64,000 nucleotides of DNA from CAVYOD01 sp963770045 (lineage in GTDB: Bacteria > Acidobacteriota > Aminicenantia > Aminicenantales > CAVYOD01): positions 1-64,000 of the forward strand of contig CAVYOD010000010.1 of assembly GCA_963770045.1 (NCBI GenBank), given 5' to 3'. A program made the position numbers and the translations under genes. Positions 45,193 to 55,829 of the stretch are shown piece by piece; position 1 is the stretch's first letter; each line of letters opens with the position of its first letter. Under the pieces are notes generated by a model. The model was not told where the DNA came from. It saw nothing but the letters and a program-made list of their open reading frames with translations, and did not search any database.

Positions 45193-48100
45193 TTATTTCT
45201 GCTTTTTCTGATAATTCGGATAGATTGGCTTCTTGTGTTTCGGCGGCGGGTTCTTGGCCAACAGATCCAGGGTTACCGCGACGGCTTTTTCGAGCTGTGG
45301 GTCATGGCCCGCCTTCACCGTGGCCGGATCCATCTCGACCTCGATATCAGGGTCGACGCCGTGGTTTTCCACATCCCACGTCCCGTTGGGATTCCAGAAC
45401 CCGCTCTGGGGCGCTCCGGCAAAGCCCCCATCCATGAGCTGAGCAGCGCCGGCCATGCCGACCAGTCCACCCCAGGTCCTCTTGCCGACGAGGGGCCCGA
45501 TCCCCGCAGCCCGGAAGAGCCAAGGCATCATGTCTCCTCCCGAGCCGGCGTATTCGTTGATGATCATCGACTTGGGCCCGAAGATGGAGCTGACCGGGGT
45601 TATATAATCGGCGCCGTCGCGCGAGGCAAAATAACCCATGAGCGGCCTTCTCATATAATCAATGATATAATCGGCAATGAGACCGCCGCCGTTGTAGCGC
45701 TCGTCGATCACAGCCCCTTCTTTTCCCACCTGGGCAAAATAATAGCGGTTGAAATAGGTGTAGCCGCCTTCCGCTGTGTCGGGGAGATAGACGTAGGCCA
45801 GCTTCCCCCCGCTCAGCTCATCGACTTTGCGGCGGTTGTCCTCGATCCAGGCCAGGTTGCGCAGCCTGGATTCATCCCCCACCGGAACGACGGTGACTTC
45901 GCGGGCGCCCTTGCCGTCAGGAGTGGGGCCGACCTTGATCGTTACCTGCCTGCCGGCAGTCGCTTCAAAGAACTTGTAGACCTCTTCTGAGGCCGGGACG
46001 TCGCGTCCGTTCACGGCCAGCAGATACTCACCGGCGACAACATTCACCCCCGGCTGGGTCAGCGGGGCCCGCAACTCGGGATTCCAGTTTTCGCCGTTGT
46101 AGACTCGGGCGAACCGGTACCGGCCGTTTTCGATCTTGTAGTCGGCGCCGAGGAGACCTCCCCTGACCTGCTTGACATCGGGTTGGTCCCCGCCGCCGAC
46201 GAAAACGTGCCCGCAGGTGAGCTCGCCCAGCATCTCCTCGAACAGGTAGTTCAGGTCTGCTCGCGAAGCGACTCCTTCCAGGAACGGAGCATACTTCTGA
46301 TCCATCACCTTCCAGTTCAGCCCGTGAAGCCCCGGATCATAGAAGAAATCGCGTTCGATCCTCCAGACCTCGTGATACATCTGCTTCCATTCTGCGAGCG
46401 GCTCGACATAGACCTCCATCTCGCCGGTTCTGAGCACTCCTTTGCCCGGCTCAATGGGGCCCGTCGTCGAGGCGATCGTCCAACTCCCGGCCTGACTGTA
46501 GAGTATCTTCTCGCCGTTTGCGGAGAGGACAAAACCGTTAATCCCGTCCAGGAACTTCTCGACCTTGCGCGTGCTCAAGTCGAATTTGTGGAGCGTCATC
46601 CCGTTCCCGGGCCGAACAAGGCGCTGGTGAGGACAATCGGCGCTTCCAGGACGAAGACAATTCCCTCTTTGCCCGCAGCCAGGGACATGTAGTTGTGCGC
46701 CGGAATGGGAAGAGAGAGAATTCGCTGCCCGATATTGTCGAAGTCGATGTTCACTTTCTCCACCGGCTTTTCTTTTTCCTTGGCCTGATCTGCGGGAGGG
46801 GCTCCGCCCGCCTTCTTGTCCTCGGCTTTTTTCTCGTCGGGTTTCTTTTTCTCGGCCTTTTCGGGTTCTTTGACTTTCTCCTCGTCACTCTCCGGCGCGA
46901 GCGGCGAGGGAAGGTCTTTGCGGAGCACCATGACATAGACGCTTCGGGTGACCGGTCTTTCCATGCTGGACATATTGAGCCAGCCGGGTGTCAAGCCCGC
47001 ATCCGTTGAAGCGGTAAAGAAAAGATACTTGCCGCTTTTGTCGAAGGCCGGGAATTTGGCATCACTCAGGCCATCGGTGACCTGAGTTGCTTTCGCCGTT
47101 TCAAGGGAATAGACGAAAATGGCCTCCATATGGCTCTTCAATTCTTTTGTATAGGCGAGCCAGCGGCTGTCCGGTGACCAGGTCGGGTTAAAGGCAAAAG
47201 GAGGACTGTAATAGTAAGTTGTGTCAATCTTCACCGGCGTGCCCTTCTCTATGTCCAAATACCAGAGGTTGAGCCGCTTATCGCTGAAGGCGATCTTCTT
47301 GCTGTCGGGAGACCAGAGCGGGTTGTAGAAAAAAGAGGGCGGGTCGCCGAGGCCGATTTTCTTCACCTCGCCCTTGCCGGACTGGTCACGGAGATGAAGC
47401 GCATATTCGCCCGATTCATCAGAGAAATAGGCGATCCACTTCCCGTCGGGGGACCAGGAGGGGTCGCGTTCCATGGCGCCGGTCGTATTCGTCAGGTTTC
47501 GGATGTCTCCTTTCTCCGCGGGAACGGTCAGGATCTCGCCCCGCGCCTCAAAGACGGCCCGCGCCCCGGTGGGCGAAAGGCCTGCCCCCGCGATGCGGCT
47601 GCCGACCTTTACGTAGTGCGGACGGACCTCCAACAGGTCGCCGTTGAGGCTGACCGGCAGTGTCCGGGCCTTTCCGGAGGCCAGGTCATAGAGGTTCAAA
47701 GAACCGAACTGCTCATAGACGATGGCGCCCGGCCCCGCCGCGGCCGATTTGATGTCCAGCCCGTCATTCTTGAGAACCTGATTGACCTTTCCGGTCGGAA
47801 AGGTCATAGACAAAGAGCGTCACCGGACCGCTCCGATCGGAGAGAAAATAGATCTTGTCCCCCATCCACATCGGGTTCTTGTCGTTGGAGTTTTCACGAG
47901 GGATCTTCACGACCTTGAGGTCGGAGAGGTCGATGATCCAGATGGGAAACGTCTGTCCGCCTTGATATCGCTTCCAGGCCCTCTGCCATTGCATGGTGGG
48001 AACATAGGCCAACTTGCTGCCGTCGGGCGAGTATGAGCCCTCGACGGCGGAGGGGAGCGGAAGCTCTTGCGGGAATCCTCCCTCGACCCCGACGGTGAAG

Positions 48101-48519
48101 AGCCGGGGGACCTGAGAGAAGCTCGCTCGCGAGGAGCGGAACAGGATGCGCTTTCCGTCAGGGGTCCAGCCCACGACTTCATCCTGATCGGGATGATAGG
48201 TCAGGCGCTTGGGGACTCCACCCGCCGCCGGGACGACAAATACGTCGGTGTTGCCGTCATATTGACCGCTGAAGGCGATCCAGTTGCCATCGGGTGAGAA
48301 GACCGGGTCTCGCTCGATCCCGGGAGCGCTCGTCAAACGTCTGGCCTCTCCGCCTTCGCGCCCCACGATCCAGAGGTCGCCGGCAAACGCGAAAACGACC
48401 TGGGTTTTGCTGAGAGTGGGCTGCTGAAAAAGGAAAGGCTTTTCGGATTGCCCGAAGCTGAGCCCCAACGAAATCGCCAAAAACAAGAAGATCAGAACTG
48501 ATTTTTTGAGTGCGACCAT
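45193..48519 (-). CDS. Tricorn protease homolog 2, secreted (two frameshifts)
   Basis: ATG 48519 (MVALKKSVLI) follows GGGAGGGA. Layout matches homolog 1: signal peptide ending in SLGLSFGQ, two propellers with SPDGKWIAYFS-type blades, a Lys/Glu-rich linker (EEKVKEPEKAEKKKPDEK), the C1 domain with catalytic His in TCGHVFVGGG, a PDZ domain (GVNVVAGEYLLAVNGRDVP), and the nucleophile Ser in YAGSGGDMMPWLF, then ENHGVDPDIEV. Shifts at about 47790-47804 and in CCCGGG near 46606-46611 split it; repaired length is about 1108 residues, as in the intact copy. Both look like recent single-base indels. Confidence 0.88.
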
Positions 48520-48666
48520 TTTCCCTCCCGGGTTTTGAGTTTTGGGCCTTCCCATTTTGATGACTTATATACCAGCAAAAATGGATTGTCAAATCGGAGT
48601 GCTCCGGACAAAAACCGTGGACAAGATATCCCCGCGGAGTATAATCTAGGCCAACAAAGAGATGCG

Positions 48667-50003
48667 ATGAAAGAGCCGTTGAGATCGATCTTCCCAGCCT
48701 TGATCATTCTCGCCATTTCTCCTGCCCGGTTCCTCCGCGGCCCGACCCGACAGTCCGGTCACAAAGCTGAGGGTCAACGGCCGGCGCCTCGCCCTCCAGA
48801 TCGAGAGGCTTTCAGAAATAGGCAGGAACCGGGGCGGCGGCGTTGACCGGGTGGCTTTAGTGAGGCCGATATCAAAGCTCGCGAATACATTCTTTCTTAT
48901 ATACGCAAACTGGGACTGATTGTTCACGTCGACGAAGCCGGCAACATCATCGGCCGGAAAGAGGGGACGGACCCGCGCCTCCCGCCGATCCTGATCGGAT
49001 CGCATATCGATACCGTCCCCGACGGGGGGAAATACGATGGGGCGCTGGGAATTCTGGCGGCGATAGAATGTGTCCAGGTCATAGGAGAGCAGAAAGTTCC
49101 GACCCGGTATCCATTGGAAATCGTCGTTTTTTCCGATGAGGAGGGCGGTTCGATCGGGAGCCTGGCCATGGCGGGTGAACTCCCGGCGGCTGCGATGGAG
49201 ACAATGAGTCAGAGCGGAAAAACGATCGGTGAGGGAATCCGTTCGATCGGGGGCGACCCCGTCAAGGTCGCTCTCGCGGCCCGGCCTCGAGGGGAGATCA
49301 AAGCTTATCTCGAGCTCCACATTGAGCAGGGAGGAAGGCTCGATTCCCAAAAGACCGAGATCGGCGTCGTCGAGGGCATTGTCGGCATCAAGCACTGGGA
49401 GGTCAGGATTGAAGGCGTCCCCAATCACGCGGGTACGACACCGATGAATTCACGTCATGATGCCCTACTGGCCGCGTCACATTTGATCATCGCCATCAAT
49501 CAGGTTGTAACCGGCGTTCCGGGCAATCAGGTCGGCACGTGGGCAGGATCATGGCTGAGCCCGGAGCTCCGAACGTCATCCCCGGTCTCGTCGTCCTGAG
49601 CCTGGAGCTTCGTGACCTGGCGGAAGAGAAGATCCAGTCTCTTTATCTTCGCATTCGCGATGAAGCCAAGGCCATCGAGCAAAAGACGGGGACGAAAATG
49701 ACTTTCATCCCCATCGAACCTGCCTCAAGACCCGCTCCCACAGATCCTCGCCTGCGCGTCTGCATCGCCCGAGCCGCCGAGAATCTCGGCCTGTCAAAAC
49801 TCTTTCTTCCGAGCGGGGCCGGACACGACGCCCAAAACATCGCCAGGCTCGCTCCGATCGGGATGATTTTTATCCCGAGCGTCGGCGGGATCAGTCATTC
49901 TCCCAAGGAATATTCCCGGCCGGAAGATGTGGAGAGAGGCGCGAATGTCCTTCTCCAGACAATCCTCGGACTCGATCAAGGCTGCCTTGAGGAAGATCAA
50001 TGA
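48667..50003 (+). CDS. M20-family amidohydrolase (AllC/N-carbamoyl-amino-acid hydrolase-like), three frameshifts
   Basis: The start ATG 48667 gives a signal-like segment (IFPALIILAISPA). After a shift near 48725 come LRVNGRRLALQIERLSEIG and GVDRVAF; after a missing base at 48856-48858 come EADIKAREYILSYI, the zinc motif GSHIDTVPDGGKYDG and FSDEEGG; after a missing G near 49539 come RIMAEPGAPNVIPG and the metal-binding SGAGHDAQNIA. This is the HyuC/AllC/beta-ureidopropionase branch, cleaving N-carbamoyl or allantoate amide bonds. An apparent export signal is unusual for this cytoplasmic family. Overlaps the MFS start by 4 bases (ATGA). Confidence 0.78.
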
Positions 50004-51265
50004 ACGAGAACAGCGAGCCTCAGCGCTCCCGCGGCATCTGGAATCTGAACTTCTTTCTCCTCTGGCAGGGGCAGCTGGTTTCCGCTGTGGGCGACGTCGT
50101 CTATGCCATCGCCCTGGGCTTCTGGATCCTCGCCAAGACCGGCTCAACCGCGCTCATGGGAACGCTGATGGCAGTCTCAACACTGCCGCGCATCTTGGTT
50201 GCTCCTTTCGCCGGCGTCCTCGTCGACCGCAGCGATAGGAAATGGCTGCTCGTGGCGATGGACATTATTCGCGGCGCGTTTGTGGTCCTGGTCGGCATCG
50301 GGGCCTACGCCGGATTCATCCAGATTTGGATGGTCTTTGCGGCCGGGATCATCATTGGTCTCTGCGGGGCTTTCTTCACTCCCGCCGTCAGCTCCTCTCT
50401 CCCGGATATTGTCCCTCGGGACAAGATCGTCCAGGCCAACTCTGCTTATAGCCTTATCTACACCGGTTCCGGGATTCTCGGCAACTCGGCGGGAGGATTT
50501 TTGTTTCAGATTCTCGGCGCTCCGCTGATGTTCCTGTTCAACGGGCTTTCTTATCTTTTTTCGTCCCTGACGCTGGTTTTTGTCCGGATTCCCCGGATTG
50601 TGCACAGACGGGGCCCCCAGCATTTCTTCGCCGACCTCAAAGACGGCCTCGCCCTCTCCTGGAAGATGCGCGGGCTTCGCTTCCTTCTCCTGGTGGTCGC
50701 CGTCCTCAACTTTTTTTCTGTGATGGGCATCTTCCTCATCCTGCCTCTTTTCCAGAAAACTCCCGCCCTGGGTCCCGGGCGCTATGGGATAGCCATAGCC
50801 TGCTTTGCCATAGGAAGCTTGGTCGGCTACCTCACCTCTGCCAGCGTCAAGTTTGTGCCTTCCTCCCGCTTCGGAATTTTCATGGCCTGCTTCGCAATCA
50901 TGGGCGTGAGCATGATCATCTTTGCCCTGATCAGGATCTTCCCGCTCATGCTGGGTTTTGCCGGCATTGCCGGAGTCGTGAACGCCATCCTCAACAGTTT
51001 TATTTCGGCCACGGTCCAGATGGTGGTGCCTCAGGATATGCGAGGCAAGGTCTTTGCCTTTCTGGGCGCCCTATCTCTGGGTCTGACTCCGATCGCCATG
51101 GCTCTGGGCGGATTATTGGCCGGACTGTTTCCCCTGCGACCGCTCATGGCCGTCTGCTTCGTGATTGTGCTGACGTTCTCCGTCCCTCTGTTCTTCAACA
51201 TTCCTTTTAGGCGCTTCATCAACTTCGACCCGGTCAAAGACACCGTCGAGAGTCTTTCGAGCTGA
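50000..51265 (+). CDS. MFS exporter (MefA-like MFS_3 type)
   Basis: 421 residues, intact, with about 12 hydrophobic helices. FFLLWQGQLVSAVGDVVYAIALGFW opens the first bundle and VLVDRSDRKWLL carries the loop 2-3 motif; SSLPDIVPRDKIVQANSAYS and LGNSAGGFLF are typical of macrolide-efflux-like proteins, and VPQDMRGKVFAF of the C-terminal bundle. Translationally coupled to the M20 hydrolase, so it may export or import a product of that enzyme; drug efflux should not be assumed. Confidence 0.82.
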   Translation: MNENSEPQRSRGIWNLNFFLLWQGQLVSAVGDVVYAIALGFWILAKTGSTALMGTLMAVSTLPRILVAPFAGVLVDRSDRKWLLVAMDIIRGAFVVLVGIGAYAGFIQIWMVFAAGIIIGLCGAFFTPAVSSSLPDIVPRDKIVQANSAYSLIYTGSGILGNSAGGFLFQILGAPLMFLFNGLSYLFSSLTLVFVRIPRIVHRRGPQHFFADLKDGLALSWKMRGLRFLLLVVAVLNFFSVMGIFLILPLFQKTPALGPGRYGIAIACFAIGSLVGYLTSASVKFVPSSRFGIFMACFAIMGVSMIIFALIRIFPLMLGFAGIAGVVNAILNSFISATVQMVVPQDMRGKVFAFLGALSLGLTPIAMALGGLLAGLFPLRPLMAVCFVIVLTFSVPLFFNIPFRRFINFDPVKDTVESLSS

Positions 51266-51300
51266 AGGCAAACGCAATAAACAAGTTGACTGAGTCAGGA

Positions 51301-51420
51301 GGCGCCGGATTCCACCCTCGAGACCCCGTAGCGGAGGGGGGCCCGTCGGCTTGTCCGACGGGGGAACCGACGGGACTGGTTCCTTGGGGGTCCGGGGGCC
51401 GGAGGGTGGAATCCGGCGCC
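51301..51420. repeat. 120-bp palindromic element with 19-bp perfect inverted ends
   Basis: GGCGCCGGATTCCACCCTC (51301-51319) is the exact inverse of 51402-51420. Inside are CCCGTCGG/CCGACGGG around a 5-nt loop and GGAACC/GGTTCC. The whole could fold as one long cruciform between two convergent genes, so it can act as a bidirectional terminator, but its GC-rich nested structure and sharp ends also suit a MITE or REP-like mobile repeat. No target duplication is evident. Confidence 0.75.
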
Positions 51421-51458
51421 CCCCGATTGAGGATGTCGGAATAATTATTGCGCTTGTT

Positions 51459-52400
51459 TTAGATTTTTTTGATGGCCGCAGTGTCTGGGTGGAGCATGAT
51501 CTTGAGCGCCTTGGGTAGGACGGTAAACCGAAGATCCTGTCCGCATCCCTCTTCGCCGTCGAGGTCGAGTCCCAGGGGCCCGTCTTCAGAATGGACAAGG
51601 ACAGACGCGGCGCGGGTGAGATGGACGTCATTTCGCTTGAGGTGCTCGCCGCTGAAGATCGTCCTCAGCGCGAGGAGCATTCTCCGCCTGGGCATCCCCT
51701 CGGCCAGGACGACATCGAACAAGCCGTCGTTGATCAGCGCCTGGGGCGCGACCCACATTCCGCGGCCGAAGTAACGGCCGTTCGCGACGGCCAGAAGATA
51801 GCTGGGTCCCGAATAGAATTCTTTCCCGTCACAAAAGACCTGGATCCTCTGCGGCTTATATTTCATTATTGTTCCGAGAGTTGCTTTGAGGAAGGTCAGC
51901 GATGTGCGGCGCGTGGCCCGGTTGACCCTGGCATCGACTTCGCCGCTGATCCCCGCGCTGGCGATATTAAGGAAAAGACGGGCCGCAGGCTTTCCCTTAT
52001 TGAGCGCGTCGGAATATTCCAGCTTTCCAAGGTCGCAGGGAACCGGCTGAGCCGAGGCCAGCCACTCGGCCGCTTTTTCCGGGTCGCGAGGGACGCTCAA
52101 TGACCTCGACCAGTCACTGCCCGTTCCGACCGAGACGCTGCCATAGGTCATCTTTAACTCGGGTCGCCTGGCCAGCGCATTGAGAACCACGTGGTTGGTT
52201 CCGTCTCCGCCGACCACTATGATCCGGGCGATATTGGCCCGCGCCGCGGCGTCGAGATGCGTGTCAACTTCCTCCGGCTTTTCGGTCAAGGCCAGGACAA
52301 GCTCGCCGAACGTTTTTGTCAGGCTGTCTTCGATCCGATGGAAAATCTGGCGGGCCCGGCCTCCTCCCGCGTGGGGGTTGATGATGATGAGTGTCTGCAT
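51459..52400 (-). CDS. Diacylglycerol/lipid kinase (DagK/YegS family)
   Basis: 313 residues. IIINPHAGGGRA is the nucleotide-binding start, IIVVGGDGTNHVVLNAL the diacylglycerol kinase catalytic signature, and VGTGSDWSRSL the following glycine loop (family GTANDFAR); GLFDVVLAEGM and GLDLDGE complete the C-terminal beta sandwich. Phosphorylates a lipid, probably diacylglycerol or an alkyl-glycerol. It starts 15 bases after GlpD and so is the third gene of the lipid operon. Confidence 0.88.
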   Translation of the reverse strand: MQTLIIINPHAGGGRARQIFHRIEDSLTKTFGELVLALTEKPEEVDTHLDAAARANIARIIVVGGDGTNHVVLNALARRPELKMTYGSVSVGTGSDWSRSLSVPRDPEKAAEWLASAQPVPCDLGKLEYSDALNKGKPAARLFLNIASAGISGEVDARVNRATRRTSLTFLKATLGTIMKYKPQRIQVFCDGKEFYSGPSYLLAVANGRYFGRGMWVAPQALINDGLFDVVLAEGMPRRRMLLALRTIFSGEHLKRNDVHLTRAASVLVHSEDGPLGLDLDGEEGCGQDLRFTVLPKALKIMLHPDTAAIKKI

Positions 52401-52415
52401 GTCCCTTGTTATCTC

Positions 52416-54047
52416 CTATGAGCGGCCCTCGCGGGGGTTCCTCCACTCCTCGGGCAATCCATGCGCGATCCCCCTGATCCGAAGGAAGCGCTCGACCTCG
52501 GATGCCCAGCGGTCCTCATCCCAGCCAAGCCGACTCTGAACGATGGACTTGACCCTAGGGAGGAGTCCCAATCCGCCGTCTTTCCGAACGATCCCCAAGC
52601 GCAACCGGCGCAAGAGGAGATCGTCGAGGTGATGCACGGCTTCATGCTTTGCGCTCCAAGCCAGTTCCGACCAAAGATAGGGCGAATCTTCGATTGTTTC
52701 GAGGTGCCCCGGCGAGTCGTTGATGATTGAAGATGCGTCCCGTCCGTATCGGCCTCTGAGGAACCGGCTGCGGGAAGCGTCAACTCCCGCCCCGATGGGG
52801 CCGGGTTCAGTGGGCTCAAAGACCTCGATTTCCGCCGGTGGCTCGGGGACTTTTTTGTTCACTCTGTGAGCTTCCCGTAAAGCATCCAAGGCGGTCATCC
52901 GGAAAGTCGTGAGTTTCCCCCCGGTGACGGTCAGCAGGCCGTTTTCGAGCCAGACGGCGTGCTCGCGGCTTTCCTCGGAAGGATCTTTCTTCCCGGACGA
53001 AATGACCGGACGCACCCCGGCCTGGGTGCTGATAACATCGGCTCTTCCCAGGGCCAACTCCGGGAAAATAGACTGAACAGCTCTCAACAGATAATCCGCC
53101 TCTTCCGGAGACACCGACGGCTCGCTGGAAAGGGACCGATCATGGTCGACGTCTGTCGTGCCGACCAGGGTTACACCTTCCCAGGGAAAGACGAAAACGG
53201 GGCGGCCATCGTCAGGATGGCTGAAGGCTACAGCCTGATAGACAGGGAATCGCTCAAAACTGAAAAATAGATGGCTCCCCCGCAGAGGTCTCAGACGCGT
53301 GCGCGCTCCGACCTGACTGCGCAGCTCGTCGGCCCAGACTCCGGTGGCGTTGATGACCAGTCCCGCCGCAAGCTCGGCCGTTCCCCCCGACACTTCGTCC
53401 TTGACCCGGACGCCGCAGACCAGGTTTCCTTTTTCGACCAGCCTCGTGACTGGACAATAATTCAAGGCGAGAGCGCGCCCCGGCGCGTGTGCCAAGGCGT
53501 CATGGAGTAGCCGCAAGACGAGGCGGGCGTCATCGGTTTGGGCATCGGCATAATGGAAGCCGCGCTCTAGCCCATCGATCTTCAATCCCGGAGCCAGAAG
53601 GCTTATGTCTTCGCGATCGAGGCGTTTGGATTTCCCGGCATCCGAGGCAAGGCGGCTGTAAATTCCGAGTCCCAGTTGGACAACCCACGGACTTGGCTTA
53701 TCGCCTTTGTAGACGGGATAGATAAACCCGAGCGGGTCCACCAGGCCGGGGGCCGCCCGGAGAAGATATTGACGCTCCTGGACGCTCTCCCGCGTGAGCT
53801 TGACCTGCATGTGCTTGAGATATCGCAGGCCGCCGTGGACAAGCTTAGAGGACCGGCTGGACGTGCCGGATCCGAAATCTCCTTTCTCGAGCAGAAGCGC
53901 CCGGACTCCGCAGCGTGCCGCCACCGCCAAAATTCCCGCTCCCGTTATCCCGCCCCCGATGATGATGAGGTCCCAAGGTTCGCCGAGTTTCTCCCAAGCG
54001 GCTTCGCGCCAGCCCGGCGCCCAGGGAGGGCGGAATTCGCCCGACAT
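52416..54047 (-). CDS. glpD: Glycerol-3-phosphate dehydrogenase (FAD, GlpD/GlpA type)
   Basis: 543 residues. The FAD-binding motif is LIIIGGGITGAGIL (about residues 26-39); SSKLVHGGLRYLKH, GTTDVDHD and GVRPVISSGKKDPSEESREH are substrate/FAD-site hallmarks; the C-terminal capping helices (DDLLLRRLRLG) are present. Oxidises sn-glycerol 3-phosphate to dihydroxyacetone phosphate, passing electrons to quinone. Its start ATG shares one base with the stop of the alkyl-DHAP-synthase-like gene (TGATG), so translation is coupled. Confidence 0.92.
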   Translation of the reverse strand: MSGEFRPPWAPGWREAAWEKLGEPWDLIIIGGGITGAGILAVAARCGVRALLLEKGDFGSGTSSRSSKLVHGGLRYLKHMQVKLTRESVQERQYLLRAAPGLVDPLGFIYPVYKGDKPSPWVVQLGLGIYSRLASDAGKSKRLDREDISLLAPGLKIDGLERGFHYADAQTDDARLVLRLLHDALAHAPGRALALNYCPVTRLVEKGNLVCGVRVKDEVSGGTAELAAGLVINATGVWADELRSQVGARTRLRPLRGSHLFFSFERFPVYQAVAFSHPDDGRPVFVFPWEGVTLVGTTDVDHDRSLSSEPSVSPEEADYLLRAVQSIFPELALGRADVISTQAGVRPVISSGKKDPSEESREHAVWLENGLLTVTGGKLTTFRMTALDALREAHRVNKKVPEPPAEIEVFEPTEPGPIGAGVDASRSRFLRGRYGRDASSIINDSPGHLETIEDSPYLWSELAWSAKHEAVHHLDDLLLRRLRLGIVRKDGGLGLLPRVKSIVQSRLGWDEDRWASEVERFLRIRGIAHGLPEEWRNPREGRS

Positions 54048-55655
54048 CAGTCTCCCTCCAGCGGGGGGACGAGTTTTCCCGGGTTCATGATTCCAAATGG
54101 GTCAAGAGTATTGGCCAGCGCTTGCAGCGCTTGGAGGCCGAGTTTCCCTTTTTCCTGCTCGATATAAGGCAGATGGTCGGTTCCGACCCCGTGCTGGTGG
54201 CTGATTGTCCCTCCGCCGGCCAGGATGGCCAGGCTGGCCGCCTTTTTGAGTTTGTGCCAGCGAGCCAGCGTCTCTCCGGGGTCGGCGGCCAGACGAAAGA
54301 TATAGGTAAAATACAGGCTGGCTCCTGAACTGTAAACCCGGGAGATGTGAGCAAACGCGTGGACTTTCTCTCCGTCGGCCCTCGAGACCATTTCTCAGCC
54401 CGCTCAGGATCGCCTCGGTCGCGGCGGGGAGGTCTTTCCAGATGAATGCCGACTCGAGGGTATCCACGGCATAACCCAAATCCCAAAGGGTGTTTCGGAG
54501 ATAAGGCGTGCGGAATCGGCTTCTGCGCCATTCGTTCCCCATCCGGCGGCCCACATAGACACCCCCGTGAGCCTGGGCGATGTCGAGCGCTTGGCGGCGA
54601 GCTTTGCGCACGGCTTCGGTCCCTCCGGTTAGACCCACGAGCAACAGGCATTTTCCTTCTTCCACGCCCCGGGCTCGGAGCAGACGCTCGAGGAGTCGAA
54701 TCAAGCGCTCGTGGCCGGCCAGGGCAAGGGTAGTCCTGGTTTCCTCAGAATCCGTGAGCCGGAGCATGGATAACGGCACGGAATCTTGGACCATCTTTTT
54801 AAGGGCTGAGATTCCTTGGTCCCAATCGGGGAAGAAGACGCCGTGGAAGCGTTCCCTTTCAGCGAGAACAGTCACCCGCATTGTCGCCTGGGTGATGATT
54901 CCCAATCGGCCTTCTGAACCAAGGACGATTTGGCGCAGGTCGGGTCCAGCGGCGCTCGCCGGAAAAGGAGGAAGCTCCAGGCGGCCTTCGGGGCTGATGA
55001 CCGTGCCTCCCGCGAAGAGGTCCTCAATGCGGCCATAATAAAGGGACTGCTGTCCGCTCGACCTGGTCGCGATCCAACCCCCCAGGGTCGAATATTCGAA
55101 AGACTGGGGGAAGTGGCCCAGGGTGAATCCGCGGGCTCTCAATTGAGCTTCGAGGTGGGGCCCGGTCACGCCGGCGCCGAAGGTCGCGAGATGGCTCTCC
55201 TCGTCCAGCCAAGAAATCCTGAACATCCGGCTCAGGTCAATGGTCAGCACCGGGGAGGCGCCGCCCGCAGGATTGATGTGTCCGACGACACTTGTCCCGC
55301 CGCCGAAGGGAATGACCGCGGCTCGCGCTTTCTTAGCGAAAACGAGGAGCTCTTCCACCTCCTTTTCTGTGGAGGGAAAAGCCACCGCATCGGGAATACG
55401 GCCGACGGCGCCGGAGCGGAGGGCGATCCAATCGGGCAGGGATTGACCGCGGGCATGCTTCAAACGCAGGCCGGGGTCACGGCTGATGAGCGGATGTGCA
55501 GGGAGCTCCGCGCGCGGCACGCTCGCCAAGACGTCTTCATAGCGTGCCGAGGGGCCCGGCTGGGCAGAACCGACAATCCTGACAAGGTAGGCTTTGGCCG
55601 AGGCCGTGATCGGGAAGTCGACCTGATCGCTTCCCCAGCCGTTCCACCGTCTCAC
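54047..55655 (-). CDS. FAD-linked oxidase, alkyldihydroxyacetonephosphate-synthase-like (frameshift)
   Basis: GTG start at 55655 (RRWNGWGSD, the family's usual opening), GGAGG upstream. A PCMH-type FAD domain follows (AVIPFGGGTSVVGHI; GFTLGHFPQSFEYSTLGGWIATRSSG). After an extra base near 54391-54395 comes VSRADGEKVHAFAHISRVY, with GGTISHQHGVGTDHLPY and DPFGIMNPGKL at the C-terminus. Eukaryotic AGPS, which swaps the acyl chain of acyl-DHAP for a fatty alcohol to start ether lipids, has SHHHGVGK there; the middle His is Gln here. With GlpD next, a role in ether-lipid or DHAP/G3P metabolism is likely, but the exact reaction is not certain. Confidence 0.78.
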
Positions 55656-55829
55656 TCCAGGCCTCCCACAAGCCCGAAAGAAGGGCGATCTTTTTTTGCT
55701 CTATGATCAGCATAATAAGATAACGGCCTTGGGTCAAGGCATTGTTAAACCGTCCGTCCGATTTGTTTTAGCAGCGCAAATCTGCTATTTAATAGGAGGG
55801 AAGCCCCGGCGAGGAAAGGACTATTGGCC

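Noticed and set aside
51301..51420. CRISPR repeat or phage attachment site
   Set aside because: There is a single palindromic unit with no spacer-repeat series and no integrase or tRNA nearby.
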